A stretch of DNA of 64,000 bases from NCBI GenBank assembly GCA_050184115.1, contig JBFXAQ010000008.1, positions 207,823-271,822 on the forward strand, in the 5' to 3' direction. Below the pieces are notes generated by a model. The model saw only the letters and a list, made by a program, of their open reading frames with translations, did no database searches and was not told the DNA's origin. This DNA is from JACKNG01 sp050184115 (GTDB lineage Bacteria > Pseudomonadota > Gammaproteobacteria > Ga0077536). Each line of letters opens with the position of its first letter. Positions within the stretch are counted from its first letter, which is position 1. Below, piece by piece: positions 21,696 to 31,444 of the stretch. The position numbers were made by a program, and so were the translations under genes.

Positions 21696-21872
21696 ATGCT
21701 CCGACTGATCACTGACAAGCAGCTTCGACAAAAACTCGGCGGCTGCTCCGCAATGACGATTTGGCGCCTACGCCGGAACGGGAAGCTGCCGAAGCCCAAG
21801 AAGTTGGGTAACCGAAACGTGACTCCCGAGGACGAGGCGGACAGGGCAATTGCAGAACTTGTCGGCCTGTAG
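21696..21872 (+). CDS. AlpA-like helix-turn-helix regulator, possible excisionase
   Basis: A 58-aa open frame starting MLRLITDKQLRQKLGG, followed by a helix-turn-helix stretch with MTIWRLRRNGKLPKPKKLGN. This pattern (a two-helix DNA reader, then a P-K-P beta turn) is typical of AlpA/MerR-like small regulators that activate or direct excision of P4-like elements. AGGAG lies 8 nt upstream of the ATG. It sits 148 nt after the integrase on the same strand, the usual place for such a protein. Whether it acts as an excisionase or as an int activator cannot be told. It is short, so confidence is moderate. Confidence 0.72.
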   Translation: MLRLITDKQLRQKLGGCSAMTIWRLRRNGKLPKPKKLGNRNVTPEDEADRAIAELVGL

Positions 21873-22364
21873 CGACCTCCGCCGACGCAAGACCAAGGGA
21901 TTAGAACCGCCGGTGCTTGGCTTTATTTCAATGGGTTGAAAAGGCACCGTGTGCAGACCGTGTCCAATTCCAAGGCCTTTCGCTCCCATTTTGCGGCTGT
22001 TCTAAGTCGTTCTCCACGCTCAATACCAGATATTCCTGACATATCCCCGGGGGGCATCCTTACGGAGGTTCACCGCCTTCACCGATAGGTGGACGGTGGC
22101 TACTTTCAACCCGAATCGGACAGCACCTCCCCCACCCCGCGACTCGGTCATCACGTCGTCACCAGCGCCAACCCCGGGCACATCGCTTTCCGAGCCGCGT
22201 CCGACGGCACCATTTGTCCCAGGATTAACGCTCGAAATGAGCTCAAGTCCATGACGCTTCGCGGCACCGACGGCGTTTGGCCCATGAGCCCACTGGTCAC
22301 CTTTTTGACATTGGAACAACGCGATATTGGTGTAAAAATGGTGGTCAGCCTAGGGAGTTAGGAA
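21873..22364. other. Region without a supported gene
   Basis: About 490 nt in which two overlapping open frames on opposite strands (around 22020-22319 minus and 22089-22361 plus) show no recognisable domain and no good ribosome site. A TTGACA (22305-22310) about 55 nt before the next gene is a possible -35, but no matching -10 at proper spacing is convincing. It may be a decayed gene or a regulatory spacer. Confidence 0.4.
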
Positions 22365-22607
22365 TTGTCACGGCCAAAGTCGAAGAAGCACAGCGTTCGC
22401 CTGTCGGTTGCCCTCGATGAGCGCGAGTACGAGGAACTAACGCGCCTTGGCGCGGAACTCGACCTGTCTGCGGCTTGGCTGATCAGGCGCGCCGTCTCGG
22501 AATTCGTGGCGCGGCACCGCGACGGTATCGCGCCCGATCTGCCCTTGCGGCCACCCGAACTGGAAGCAGCGACACGGAAGAAGACGGGAGGATCACGTGG
22601 CAATTGA
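22365..22607 (+). CDS. Small ribbon-helix-helix (CopG-like) DNA-binding protein
   Basis: An 80-aa protein with a short basic N-terminus and the pattern SVRLSVALDEREYEELTRLG - AELDLSAAWLIRRAVSEFVA, matching the beta strand plus two helices of the MetJ/Arc/CopG fold. The start is TTG at 22365, with GGAG about 8 nt upstream; no ATG is available in frame. It ends 85 nt before sspF on the same strand, so it may be transcribed with and regulate the phosphorothioation block. The C-terminal third (PDLPLRPPELEAATRKKTGG) is likely flexible. Its function as a repressor is inferred only. Confidence 0.72.
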   Translation: MSRPKSKKHSVRLSVALDEREYEELTRLGAELDLSAAWLIRRAVSEFVARHRDGIAPDLPLRPPELEAATRKKTGGSRGN

Positions 22608-22611
22608 CGTC

Positions 22612-22626
22612 GGCCGCTCAGCGGCC
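22612..22626 (+). promoter_or_regulatory. Short GC hairpin between the regulator and sspF
   Basis: GGCCGC (22612-22617) and GCGGCC (22621-22626) form a perfect stem with a TCA loop, 5 nt after the regulator stop. There is no T-run, so it is not a terminator by itself. It may tune read-through into sspF or mRNA stability. Confidence 0.35.
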
Positions 22627-22692
22627 TCCCATCCTGAGGCGGCCTCGGTGCCTCGCAGTGACGCCAGCGTAGTAGAAGGCAGCTAAGTCGTC

Positions 22693-24522
22693 ATGGCCAA
22701 CAGCAACAGTTTCATATCGTTCCTGCGACACTACGGCCCCATTCCGGCCAGCGACAACATGTACGACGAGTTGATCCAGTCCGAGATCGAACGTCATGCG
22801 ATCGAGCCTCCAATCCATATCGACCCGGCGCGCCTTGACGAGGTGCGAAGCAACTTCGAGTCAGAGACTCCACGAAACGTAATTCTGACGGGGACAGCGG
22901 GTGACGGTAAGACCTATCACTGCCGCCGCATTTGGGAGCATTTCGGAGGTGACCCCGAAAAATGGAAGGCCGGGGAGAAGATCGTATCGCTTTCGCTTCC
23001 CGTATCAGGCAAGGCGATTACCATCGTCAAAGACCTGAGCGAACTGACGCAGAGTGAGAAGGATGCAACGATTGCAGATCTCGCAACGGCGGTCGCCGGA
23101 AAGAGCGAAGACAAGGTGTTTCTTGTTGCGGCTAATGATGGGCAGCTTCTGGCGACGTGGAGAGACTGGTCAGATAAGCAGGGAGAAGATGCGCACCGGG
23201 TTTTCAAGATAATCGAAGACATGCTGGTCGAAGAGCGGACTACGGATAATGCGCTGGTTCTGGACTTGTACAACCTCAGCCGTTTGGACGCGTCGGTCCA
23301 TTTTCAAGAACTCGTAGAGCAGATCGTCGAACACGAGCAATGGGCCCAATGCCAGGGCTGCGAGCTTCTTAAAGATGATGGAAGTTCAAGCTGTCCCATC
23401 CGCATAAACCGCGAGCGATTACGCGGCGGGACTGAGGGTTCCGTATTCAGGAAGCGCCTCGGCGAGCTGATGAAACTGGCCCGCGCGAACCGGATGCATC
23501 TTCCGATTCGTGACCTCCTCCTGCTGGGCGTGAACATTCTCCTAGGTGACCGGCAGGGCCGGCAAATTCTTTTGACATGCCGAACCGCAAAAAACCGCGC
23601 AGAGAAGGAAGATTATCGACAGACTAACCCTTACGCCAACGTGTTCGGGATGAACTTGCCAGAAAGGCAGCGACAGCAATATCAGGTGTTCACAACACTC
23701 GAAGGCTTTGGAATCGGGCGCGAGACAGATAATAAGTTCGACAATCTGCTCATCTACGGCACATACGGTGACTCGGACCACTACAAGAAGTTCGTGTCCG
23801 ACGATATCTACTACGGCGCGCGTGCGTACGAGCCGTATCTGCGCGACTACCTTGAAGGGGAGCGCGAGAACGTAGACGAATTTATGCGCGCGCTCGGCCG
23901 ACAACGGCAGCGCCTGTTCTTCTCACTACCACCCGACAAGGCTTTCGATCCATGGCGCCTGACTGTGTATCAGGCGTCCGGCCGCTTCTTGCGGTTCGTT
24001 TCCGGACTAGCCAGCGGCGCTGATGTCTCACGAACAGTGGAACTGCTCGTCAAGGGTCTCAACCGGACCTTCTGCGGCATGATGATAGATGATGGGACGC
24101 AGCTATATCTTGCCTCATCCGGCGGAGACGGGCGTGGCAGAATCGCCTCACTGCTAAACTACGACCTTCCAACGAAGCGCCACCGCCGCGACCCGTATCT
24201 CCACTTCACTCTCGCCGCGGACCGGGCGACGCCATGTCTGCAAATCATCGATCCCGCAGGTGCAGGGAACGATGTTGTGGATAGCCTGAACCTCCAACTA
24301 ACGCATTTCGAGTACCTGGTGCGCGTCGCGAACGGGAGTCTCCCTGCAAGCTTCTCACGCCAATGCAACGAAGATTTTCTGGACTTCAAGCTTCGCCTGA
24401 TAAGCCGGCTCGACGAGCTGATCGGCGAAACGGCGTCAACTGACGAAGTGAATCTTCAGGCTTTGACTGTTGATGAAAGAGGGCGGGCGCATCCCGATAA
24501 TATCAGGATCAGGGTGAGCTAA
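22693..24522 (+). CDS. sspF: Phosphorothioation-linked restriction ATPase SspF (DptF-like)
   Basis: First gene of the restriction arm of an SspABCD-SspFGH type system. The 609-aa protein has Walker A GTAGDGKT (residues 67-74) and a FLVAANDG segment (about 143-150) resembling the AAA+ strand 4/sensor region. A CQGC...C cluster (Cys220, 223, 234) could bind metal. Size, order and neighbours (a large FtsK-like partner two genes downstream, and sspBCD opposite) fit SspF/DptF. In published work SspFGH restricts phage by damaging DNA lacking phosphorothioate. The last base overlaps the sspG ATG (TAATG), so translation is coupled. Distinguishing SspF from DptF relies on the neighbouring DUF4007 gene. 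Confidence 0.78.
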   Translation: MANSNSFISFLRHYGPIPASDNMYDELIQSEIERHAIEPPIHIDPARLDEVRSNFESETPRNVILTGTAGDGKTYHCRRIWEHFGGDPEKWKAGEKIVSLSLPVSGKAITIVKDLSELTQSEKDATIADLATAVAGKSEDKVFLVAANDGQLLATWRDWSDKQGEDAHRVFKIIEDMLVEERTTDNALVLDLYNLSRLDASVHFQELVEQIVEHEQWAQCQGCELLKDDGSSSCPIRINRERLRGGTEGSVFRKRLGELMKLARANRMHLPIRDLLLLGVNILLGDRQGRQILLTCRTAKNRAEKEDYRQTNPYANVFGMNLPERQRQQYQVFTTLEGFGIGRETDNKFDNLLIYGTYGDSDHYKKFVSDDIYYGARAYEPYLRDYLEGERENVDEFMRALGRQRQRLFFSLPPDKAFDPWRLTVYQASGRFLRFVSGLASGADVSRTVELLVKGLNRTFCGMMIDDGTQLYLASSGGDGRGRIASLLNYDLPTKRHRRDPYLHFTLAADRATPCLQIIDPAGAGNDVVDSLNLQLTHFEYLVRVANGSLPASFSRQCNEDFLDFKLRLISRLDELIGETASTDEVNLQALTVDERGRAHPDNIRIRVS

Positions 24523-26054
24523 TGGATTCGCGTCTCGAAGCACCGGCAAAGTACAAAAGTGATGTCAACGTCTGGGTCGATGAGGCGATCTGGGGACATC
24601 GCCTGTACAACGATCAAACGCCGTGGCTGTTGTTCTTAGAGTTCCTGGCGATCTTTCAGTCTCGAAACTCTGAGGGGCAGGCCCTGAACGAAATTAGACG
24701 TAACGATGCGCACGAGACCTTCACCTATCATATTCCCAGACTGATCCCGCTGCGGCAGCTGATATTCAATAACCCGCACATCCAGCATGTGGAAGCAACG
24801 CTGTCTTCGGATTCGGAGCGGTGGCGGTCATGGCTGAAGACTTTCGCCACCGATGATGACTTCAGCTATTTGCAGGGTCGCTTTGGTTCTTTTGCCCGAC
24901 TTGCCCGTGTAATTGAGTTTTTCCAGGCGACAAGCATCGAGCCTCACCGACAACGTCGTTGGAGCTCTCGGTTCCTCTTCCCGTACGGTCCTAACTGCCT
25001 CTATGCTGATCTTCCAGCGAACGTAAGCAGTAGTCCCGACCGCCGCTTTTTTGCCCGTAGTGGCGAGTTGCTGTACCTCATGTTGAATCGCAGCGGAGCA
25101 GGCCCCGAGATCGCAAAGGCAATCTCCGAGAGGCTGTTACGGGGCGATGAAACTTGGAATCGCGTTGTCAGTGCTCTACTACCAGAGGGCTTCCGGGTCG
25201 ATTCGAATTCTGTCGCCAGCACGATCGGATATCTTCCTTACCCTGACCGCCCGGAATACACCGCGCTTGCACAAACCTGGACGACGCTGCTTCAACTCGA
25301 CCTTCCAGGCGAAACGCTCCTCGATCCGCTCATGCGCCTCTCCGCACTACACATGCTTCTTTACATGCTGCGGAGAGGGAATGAAGAGCTCGGTGACACG
25401 AGCGAGCCAAAATTCGTACTGGAAGTTGTGTCTCCGCGAAAAACGACGATGTTCGAACTTTCCGCAGAAAATTTCGGTGCAAACCGGATGCTATCCACCC
25501 GCGCCGTTCGCGCGTATGTAGATTCGGCGAAAGCGGATGGGCGGTGGCAGAGCGCGCTAAAGGCGCGCGCGCCCGCCGATGCAGTGCGCGAATATCTGAC
25601 GGAGCGATTTGAATGGGACCCAGATGATGGGCCGCCGTCAGGTGATCCCGACACCATCTTTGACACCCTGCGTGGTTACGCCGAGAAAAGGCATCAGCAG
25701 CATGTCGCTAAAGTCCATATGGAATGGGCGCGACAGATCGGGCTTGCCGTATCCCGACGGGGAACGGGTACGTGGTATTCCCCCGACGACTCCCTCCTGA
25801 AAGCTCTGGTTATGTGTACCGTTGACGAAGGGCGCGAGGAATACCATCGGTTTCTCGCGAAACTGTATGACCGCTTCCGCCTGGTGATCGGTGCAAGTGA
25901 AGCAGAGCGCGCCTTCGGCTCTCTGCCGACCGATCAGAATGCATTTATGCAAAATACGCAACGCCTCGAGCAGCGACTGCGCACACTCGGTCTGCTCCGT
26001 CGGTTGTCGGATGACTGTGCTTATGTTGAAAATCCTTTCAAGAGCCGCTCATGA
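24522..26054 (+). CDS. sspG: Phosphorothioation-linked restriction protein SspG (DptG-like)
   Basis: A 510-aa soluble protein without a motif I recognise. It begins MDSRLEAPAKYKSDVNVWVD and is rich in aromatic and charged residues, with no transmembrane segment. The name comes from position: it is the middle gene of a three-gene operon between an SspF-like ATPase and a giant FtsK-like protein, overlapping both (TAATG at its start, ATGA at its end). Family knowledge says the middle protein is required for restriction with F and H, with unknown biochemical role. Its base composition matches sspF and sspH, so the three moved together. Confidence 0.7.
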   Translation: MDSRLEAPAKYKSDVNVWVDEAIWGHRLYNDQTPWLLFLEFLAIFQSRNSEGQALNEIRRNDAHETFTYHIPRLIPLRQLIFNNPHIQHVEATLSSDSERWRSWLKTFATDDDFSYLQGRFGSFARLARVIEFFQATSIEPHRQRRWSSRFLFPYGPNCLYADLPANVSSSPDRRFFARSGELLYLMLNRSGAGPEIAKAISERLLRGDETWNRVVSALLPEGFRVDSNSVASTIGYLPYPDRPEYTALAQTWTTLLQLDLPGETLLDPLMRLSALHMLLYMLRRGNEELGDTSEPKFVLEVVSPRKTTMFELSAENFGANRMLSTRAVRAYVDSAKADGRWQSALKARAPADAVREYLTERFEWDPDDGPPSGDPDTIFDTLRGYAEKRHQQHVAKVHMEWARQIGLAVSRRGTGTWYSPDDSLLKALVMCTVDEGREEYHRFLAKLYDRFRLVIGASEAERAFGSLPTDQNAFMQNTQRLEQRLRTLGLLRRLSDDCAYVENPFKSRS

Positions 26055-29000
26055 CAAGGAATGAACTGATCGCAGCGGTCGCCCTTGACTTTATAAAGAC
26101 GCTGATCGAGCAAGAGCCGGAAGGGTCGTTGCGTTATTGCATGCTTGGCCTTGAGGCCTCTCTCGTCCGCTCGATAGCGAAGGCTGTGATCGGCGATACA
26201 GAAGCTAGCGCAGCGGTGGCAGTTAGAATTTCGTCTGCCTTTGATCCAGACTCCGAACTGACTGAAGATACAAGAAGTAATCAGTCAATAACACATTGGC
26301 GCCACTGCCGACTTCCCGAAGGGAAAAGAGCGGCTCTGTTCGCGGCATCGCAAGAAGAACTTCAGCGCAATGATAAGAGCGTCGAGAAGATCACAAAGAT
26401 TGAGACAGACACCCTGCGTGCCCGGTATGACGCATGGATTGACAAGGTCGGCCTCACTGCGACGCATCTCGACCATGCCAAACGCAGTCATCTCTCAGCG
26501 GCTCTGGAATCTGCAAACAGCACTCATGCAGCACGGACAATCGAAACATTTGCGGATTTTGTTCTCGCAATTGCGGATGGCGTGACCTCAAAGGGCCTTC
26601 CCTTACAGAAGGCCATCGACAATGCGTTGCCCAGTCTAAGATTGCCTCGCTATGCTGGCTATTTTGATCGGATTCAGGAGAAGAAACGAAACACGCCTAC
26701 AGAGTGGAACAAGGTCTTCCGCCGACTTCATAGCCGGATGCGCCCGCTTCTCGTGCGGGAAACAGATCGTGGGGAACCCATTCCGCAGGAGTTACTGAGA
26801 AGCAACTTCGAAGAACTCAAGGATCGCTTGACGAATCCCGAATGTACGGCGATCGAAGACTTCATCGAAGCTGACCTCCGGCTCGACGGCTGGTCTGATA
26901 TTCAGAAGGCCTTTGTAGAACTGGATTGGCGGACGGTCTGTGATCTATTCGAAGGTGTCACAAGAAGAGCTGCTCTTACGCTCGGCGAACAGACTATTAA
27001 GTTCTTCGATGACGAATTCGACGACCAACTTGACGACGATGAGCGGGAGTTGCTCGCCGGCACGTTCCCTAAAGATCCGTCCGACGATCTTCAGGAGTTT
27101 TTCGAGTCACACAGAGAACACTTGGCACGCGACAAGAAGCTATCGAGTTCTTGGGAGCGCTACATATATAGAAACCCGCAGACATACGACGATTTCCTCG
27201 TGGGGCTTCTGGCAACAATTGACAGTTTGCGACGACGCACGTCAGACGAAGAGATTACCGAGAAAAAGCTACTAGTACGCATTCCCAATGCGCGGGAGAA
27301 GAGCTTCTGGCGTGGCAAGAACCCCCTGGTAGCGCGGTATCTCGCCTATCGCTATCGGGGCCTAGAAGCGCTCCTGGGAAAGGATGTTGAACTGGACTTC
27401 GGGAAGCTGGAAGAGTTCTACTTCCCCCACGCAGATGTCGATCTGGCGAAGGTCACATCCGGTTCAAAAGAAGCGAGGGCGATCAAGTTCGAAGTCGTCC
27501 TCGATCCGGATGGCGCAAAATCGAAGCTGATATTCCACTGGGAAATGCCAGTCGGTGCTATCGGCACGTCGTTACCCGATGACCTTCTTAGCGTTGCCAA
27601 TCAAAAAGGGGAATACGCGCTCCTGCCGACCGCGGATATTGCGAGGCAATCTGTCAGTTCCAAAGGAAGCATCCAGCGAATCGCGCTGACTGATGTAAAC
27701 ACGATCCGGGATGTAACCAACACAAATGACGGAAAACTAGTCGCGCCAAACAAGGAAAGCGGTGACCGAAGTGGCGCGTTTCTCGCCGCCCTAGAGGAGC
27801 TTTCCAAGGTTATAGGTGAGGAAAGCGCAGTTGAGATACGCGGAAAATTCGGTGCGTTCCTGAGCACTTTCACAGAGGCGATACGTGAATGGACTTTGAA
27901 GGACGGTGAGGGCATCGCCTCCGATGCGTTCATCGCACAGGCTAATGCTTACGGCGAGCTTCTTCAGTGCCTCCTGGATCATGCGAACAACGATCTGGCC
28001 CGCGAAAAGCTCTGGCAGGAGATCCTGCGCTTCGGCGTTGCCAACATTGGCGCGGGCGCACCTGCCGCGATTGTCACCCCATGGCACCCCCTGCGTTTGG
28101 CGGAAATAGCCATCAAGGCCCGGCAGGCAGCCCGGCTGATCAGGCAGGTGCTTTACGCAAACGAGGACGATATTGCTGGGGCGGATTTATTGTTCGGGCA
28201 GGTGCAGCGCGAGCTTGTCTCAAACTACTATCCCGAAGTTTGCATAGGATTCGATGACGACAATCCTATACTGCTCGCCGCTGCTGACACGGCATACGAC
28301 TATACTCTGGCGGAGCCACCCTTGCGCCGGACGCGGCCAGACGGTGACGACGCCCAGGATATAGACCCTGGCGTCGCAGCCAGAGCATTCGGCGCGGTTG
28401 GGGAGCACTATCTCAGACTCCTGCCCCACGAACGAAACAACTTCTCTGTCGTCTTGTATAACGCAGAGTCGAAAGCGCTGCCAAGCGCGCTTGCATCGGA
28501 GCTTTCGAGCAAAGTTCAACAGGAGAATGAACTTCAATGCGATTTGCTTCTAACCCACTCCGAGCCATCGAGCATACGACGCATTTACGAGCAGCAAAAT
28601 GCAACGGTGGGAGATGAATCCGGATCGATCATGGCCAGTGAGGCAGCACGAGATTTTCTGTCTCGCATGCGTGTCGGGTTCCTTGATACGACGGACCTCC
28701 CAAGTGATGAAGCAGACCGTGCAGCGGATCTGGTCGCTTTGCAGGACGTTGTTGCGCGAAATGCAAAACTCGTTTGGAAAAAGGCACCGGGTCAGAGTCA
28801 CCCTGATTTTCCGGTACACGTTCCAGCCCGATGGTCGCGGCGGCGTCCGATCGGGGTCGCAGACACTGCCACCTCCGTATATCTCGCCTCTCCGTCCCAA
28901 CCACGTGTCGGCCAAACGTATCTAAACGTGCTCCAGTGGTTTTTCGATGGGGACAACTCGCTGCCGGGCGACGTAATTCCGGCGAGGGAGGTGAATTTCC

Positions 29001-31435
29001 GGGACGGAGTGATTGCCGATGTGTTTGCGCAAACGCACCGGATCGGTGAATGGGTGGTGAATTTTGACGAGCTAGTGGATCGTCGGATTCTGACGAACAA
29101 CGGCGTACAGGTCATACGACATGTTCACGACCGTTATGTTGATCGAAACATCATAGTATCGACAACTTCGAAGCCACGTCTTCTCCGTGCGCTTCTCCGC
29201 GAGCGGCTTGATCGCCTCGATCCGGCAATTGTTGGCGGAGACGACAAGGTTGTCGACAGACTCATTGACCAAGCCAACGCGATCTCTGGCCAGGTTGTGA
29301 TGCGTGCTGCGCGCTACGGGCACTACGCAAACGAACTTCTGGGTATCGTGTTGTCGATGGAAAAGATCCGTTCCGGCCTTCAAGGGGCAGAACTGCCACT
29401 TGGTTGGTATTTCCTTGATGATTTCGCATCCTGGTTCGGGCAACGCGAAGAGCAAATCGCCGACATCATGGCAATCGCGCCTCGAATCGAGAACGGCAAT
29501 CCCGTTCTGAAAGTAGCAATTTCTGAAGCCAAGTTCGTCGGTTCAGTGGGCTATCGGGCGCAAGCCAAGAAATCGGCGAAACAGTTGGAAGAAACGGCTG
29601 CCCGCATCGGTCGAGCGCTCGACCCCGAGCATAAGCGAATTGATCGCGATATATGGCTGCACCGCCTTGGCGACTTTATGATTGAGGGCATGGATCCGTT
29701 TGATCCAACCCAGTTGATCGGTTGGGATCTTCATAGATGGTCGGATGAAGTACGACAGGACAGGGTTCCAATCCAGCTAGTCGGGTTCTCTCACGTCTTC
29801 GTTCATGATGATGATGAGTACGTGGACGCCGTCGGCCCCTCACCTCTAAAGGGAATGCGGCATTGCCTGCAGCAGATCTTTGACAAACCGCGCGTCGCGG
29901 AAGCGCTTCGTTCTTTTGCGTCGGCTCCCGGTGCATCTGACGTACTACTGACCTCGGATGACAGTGAATGGGCCGATGCGCTTGTATCTTCGGAAACGAT
30001 GGGACAGGACCACGGCGCGAGTGGGTATGAGAGCGCAACGGCTTCTTTTGGAGAAGAAACGGTATCCGATGATAATGCAATCGTGAAAGCGGCCGAGGCT
30101 GAATCCAAGACGAGAGAAGAAAGCAGGAAAGATCAGCAGACGCTCGAAGTCGAGACATCTGCCGCTCCTGACGAGTCCGGCGGCGTACAGGCAGAACAAG
30201 AATCACAGTTCGCCGACGAATCTCGTGACAAATGGCCCTCACGTGATCTTGCCGCTTGGGTAAGAGCAGGGCGGATTTCAGGGGAAGACGACGATGAGGC
30301 GAAAGAATGGCTTGATACGACGGTGAGGTCGTTGCAGCGCGCATTGCGTGGATACGACATGACTGCTGAACTCGTCGGGGCGCGTCTTACGCCCAATGCC
30401 GGTCTCATTCGTTTTCGTGGATCGGACGATCTCACCGTTCCGAAGGTCGAAAAGCGGCGACAAGAACTTCTCACGTCTCATGCGATCCAGGTCATCAATG
30501 TCCTGGCTGCACCGATGGAAGTTGTAATCATGGTTGCCCGCCCGAGTAGGACCATCCTTCGCCTGCGTGATCTCTGGCGGCAACGTGAACTTCCGTCGAG
30601 CGCACCAGCGTCTAATACCAGTCTGTTGCTCGGAGCTTGCGAAGCCGACGGCGAGCTGCTTTATCTGAACGTCGGGGACGGATTCGCCGGGTTGCAGCCT
30701 CACGGCCCGCATACATTGATTGCCGGCGAGACAGGAAGTGGTAAAGGCGTACTTGTCCAATGCCTGCTTCTGGATATCTGCGCAACGAACTCGCCCTCGT
30801 ATGCTCGTATTCAGATGATCGACCCAAAAGCTGGGATCGACTTTCCCTGGCTTCGTCAAATGCCCCACCTTGATGGCGACCTGATCACCGATCGTGACGC
30901 GGCTGTCCAGGCGTTGGAAGCGCTTGTTGCGGAAATGGAGCAGCGCAACCGTCTGCTAGCCGAAGCCGGTGTCACCAAGCTCTCTCATTACAATCGGAAA
31001 GTCGAACCAAGTGAACGCTTGCCCCGGATCTGGCTTTTCCATGATGAATTGGCCGACTGGATGATGATCAAGGAATACCGGGAGGCTGTGGAGCTGAATG
31101 CAAATCGGCTCGGCGTCAAGGCGCGTGCAGCGGGTATCAACCTCGTGCTCGTTACGCAGCGCCCGGACAAAGACGCTTTGCCGATGCAATTGCGAGCAAA
31201 CTTGTCCAACCGCCTCGTTCTAAAGGTGGCAGACAAGCGAAATTCAGAACTGGTGCTGGATGAAGCCGGTGCGGAACGCCTACTTGGTCGGGGCCACCTC
31301 GCAGCCAAACTTTCCGGAGAAGGCAAAATCATACTTGCGCAAGTGCCCTTCGTTGACGGAAACGAAATCGTTGAACTTGCTGAACTTATTGCACGTGCTT
31401 GGCGGGCCGCGGAACTAGATGCTAGAAATGAATAA
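26051..31435 (+). CDS. sspH: Giant restriction motor SspH (DptH-like) with FtsK/HerA ATPase and a candidate nuclease core
   Basis: A 1794-aa protein. The C-terminal 250 residues are an FtsK/HerA-class DNA translocase: Walker A GETGSGK (1559-1565), Walker B IWLFHDE (Asp1665/Glu1666), then VTQRPDKDALP and RANLSNRLVLKV as in FtsK. Upstream lies an acidic Ser/Glu-rich linker (about 1311-1395) that looks disordered. Residues around 1138-1178 have a PD-(D/E)xK-like layout: Asp1138, then Glu1159-Ala-Lys1161 at the end of a hydrophobic strand, then a helix with Gln1178. The first 1100 residues have no recognised domain. It probably combines translocation with DNA cutting. It overlaps sspG by 4 nt and ends 9 nt from the convergent sspD stop. 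Confidence 0.78.
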   Translation: MTRNELIAAVALDFIKTLIEQEPEGSLRYCMLGLEASLVRSIAKAVIGDTEASAAVAVRISSAFDPDSELTEDTRSNQSITHWRHCRLPEGKRAALFAASQEELQRNDKSVEKITKIETDTLRARYDAWIDKVGLTATHLDHAKRSHLSAALESANSTHAARTIETFADFVLAIADGVTSKGLPLQKAIDNALPSLRLPRYAGYFDRIQEKKRNTPTEWNKVFRRLHSRMRPLLVRETDRGEPIPQELLRSNFEELKDRLTNPECTAIEDFIEADLRLDGWSDIQKAFVELDWRTVCDLFEGVTRRAALTLGEQTIKFFDDEFDDQLDDDERELLAGTFPKDPSDDLQEFFESHREHLARDKKLSSSWERYIYRNPQTYDDFLVGLLATIDSLRRRTSDEEITEKKLLVRIPNAREKSFWRGKNPLVARYLAYRYRGLEALLGKDVELDFGKLEEFYFPHADVDLAKVTSGSKEARAIKFEVVLDPDGAKSKLIFHWEMPVGAIGTSLPDDLLSVANQKGEYALLPTADIARQSVSSKGSIQRIALTDVNTIRDVTNTNDGKLVAPNKESGDRSGAFLAALEELSKVIGEESAVEIRGKFGAFLSTFTEAIREWTLKDGEGIASDAFIAQANAYGELLQCLLDHANNDLAREKLWQEILRFGVANIGAGAPAAIVTPWHPLRLAEIAIKARQAARLIRQVLYANEDDIAGADLLFGQVQRELVSNYYPEVCIGFDDDNPILLAAADTAYDYTLAEPPLRRTRPDGDDAQDIDPGVAARAFGAVGEHYLRLLPHERNNFSVVLYNAESKALPSALASELSSKVQQENELQCDLLLTHSEPSSIRRIYEQQNATVGDESGSIMASEAARDFLSRMRVGFLDTTDLPSDEADRAADLVALQDVVARNAKLVWKKAPGQSHPDFPVHVPARWSRRRPIGVADTATSVYLASPSQPRVGQTYLNVLQWFFDGDNSLPGDVIPAREVNFRDGVIADVFAQTHRIGEWVVNFDELVDRRILTNNGVQVIRHVHDRYVDRNIIVSTTSKPRLLRALLRERLDRLDPAIVGGDDKVVDRLIDQANAISGQVVMRAARYGHYANELLGIVLSMEKIRSGLQGAELPLGWYFLDDFASWFGQREEQIADIMAIAPRIENGNPVLKVAISEAKFVGSVGYRAQAKKSAKQLEETAARIGRALDPEHKRIDRDIWLHRLGDFMIEGMDPFDPTQLIGWDLHRWSDEVRQDRVPIQLVGFSHVFVHDDDEYVDAVGPSPLKGMRHCLQQIFDKPRVAEALRSFASAPGASDVLLTSDDSEWADALVSSETMGQDHGASGYESATASFGEETVSDDNAIVKAAEAESKTREESRKDQQTLEVETSAAPDESGGVQAEQESQFADESRDKWPSRDLAAWVRAGRISGEDDDEAKEWLDTTVRSLQRALRGYDMTAELVGARLTPNAGLIRFRGSDDLTVPKVEKRRQELLTSHAIQVINVLAAPMEVVIMVARPSRTILRLRDLWRQRELPSSAPASNTSLLLGACEADGELLYLNVGDGFAGLQPHGPHTLIAGETGSGKGVLVQCLLLDICATNSPSYARIQMIDPKAGIDFPWLRQMPHLDGDLITDRDAAVQALEALVAEMEQRNRLLAEAGVTKLSHYNRKVEPSERLPRIWLFHDELADWMMIKEYREAVELNANRLGVKARAAGINLVLVTQRPDKDALPMQLRANLSNRLVLKVADKRNSELVLDEAGAERLLGRGHLAAKLSGEGKIILAQVPFVDGNEIVELAELIARAWRAAELDARNE

Positions 31436-31444
31436 ATCTCAGTT

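Noticed and set aside
22020..22361. Two overlapping open frames of about 90-99 aa on opposite strands
   Set aside because: No ribosome site, no recognisable domain and no support for either strand.
22693..31435. Naming the restriction genes dptFGH of the double-stranded Dnd system
   Set aside because: The modification genes beside them are DUF4007 (SspB), a large P-loop ATPase and a PP-loop enzyme, with no dndB, dndD or dndE, so the Ssp type fits better. The two restriction sets are related, so the naming remains provisional.
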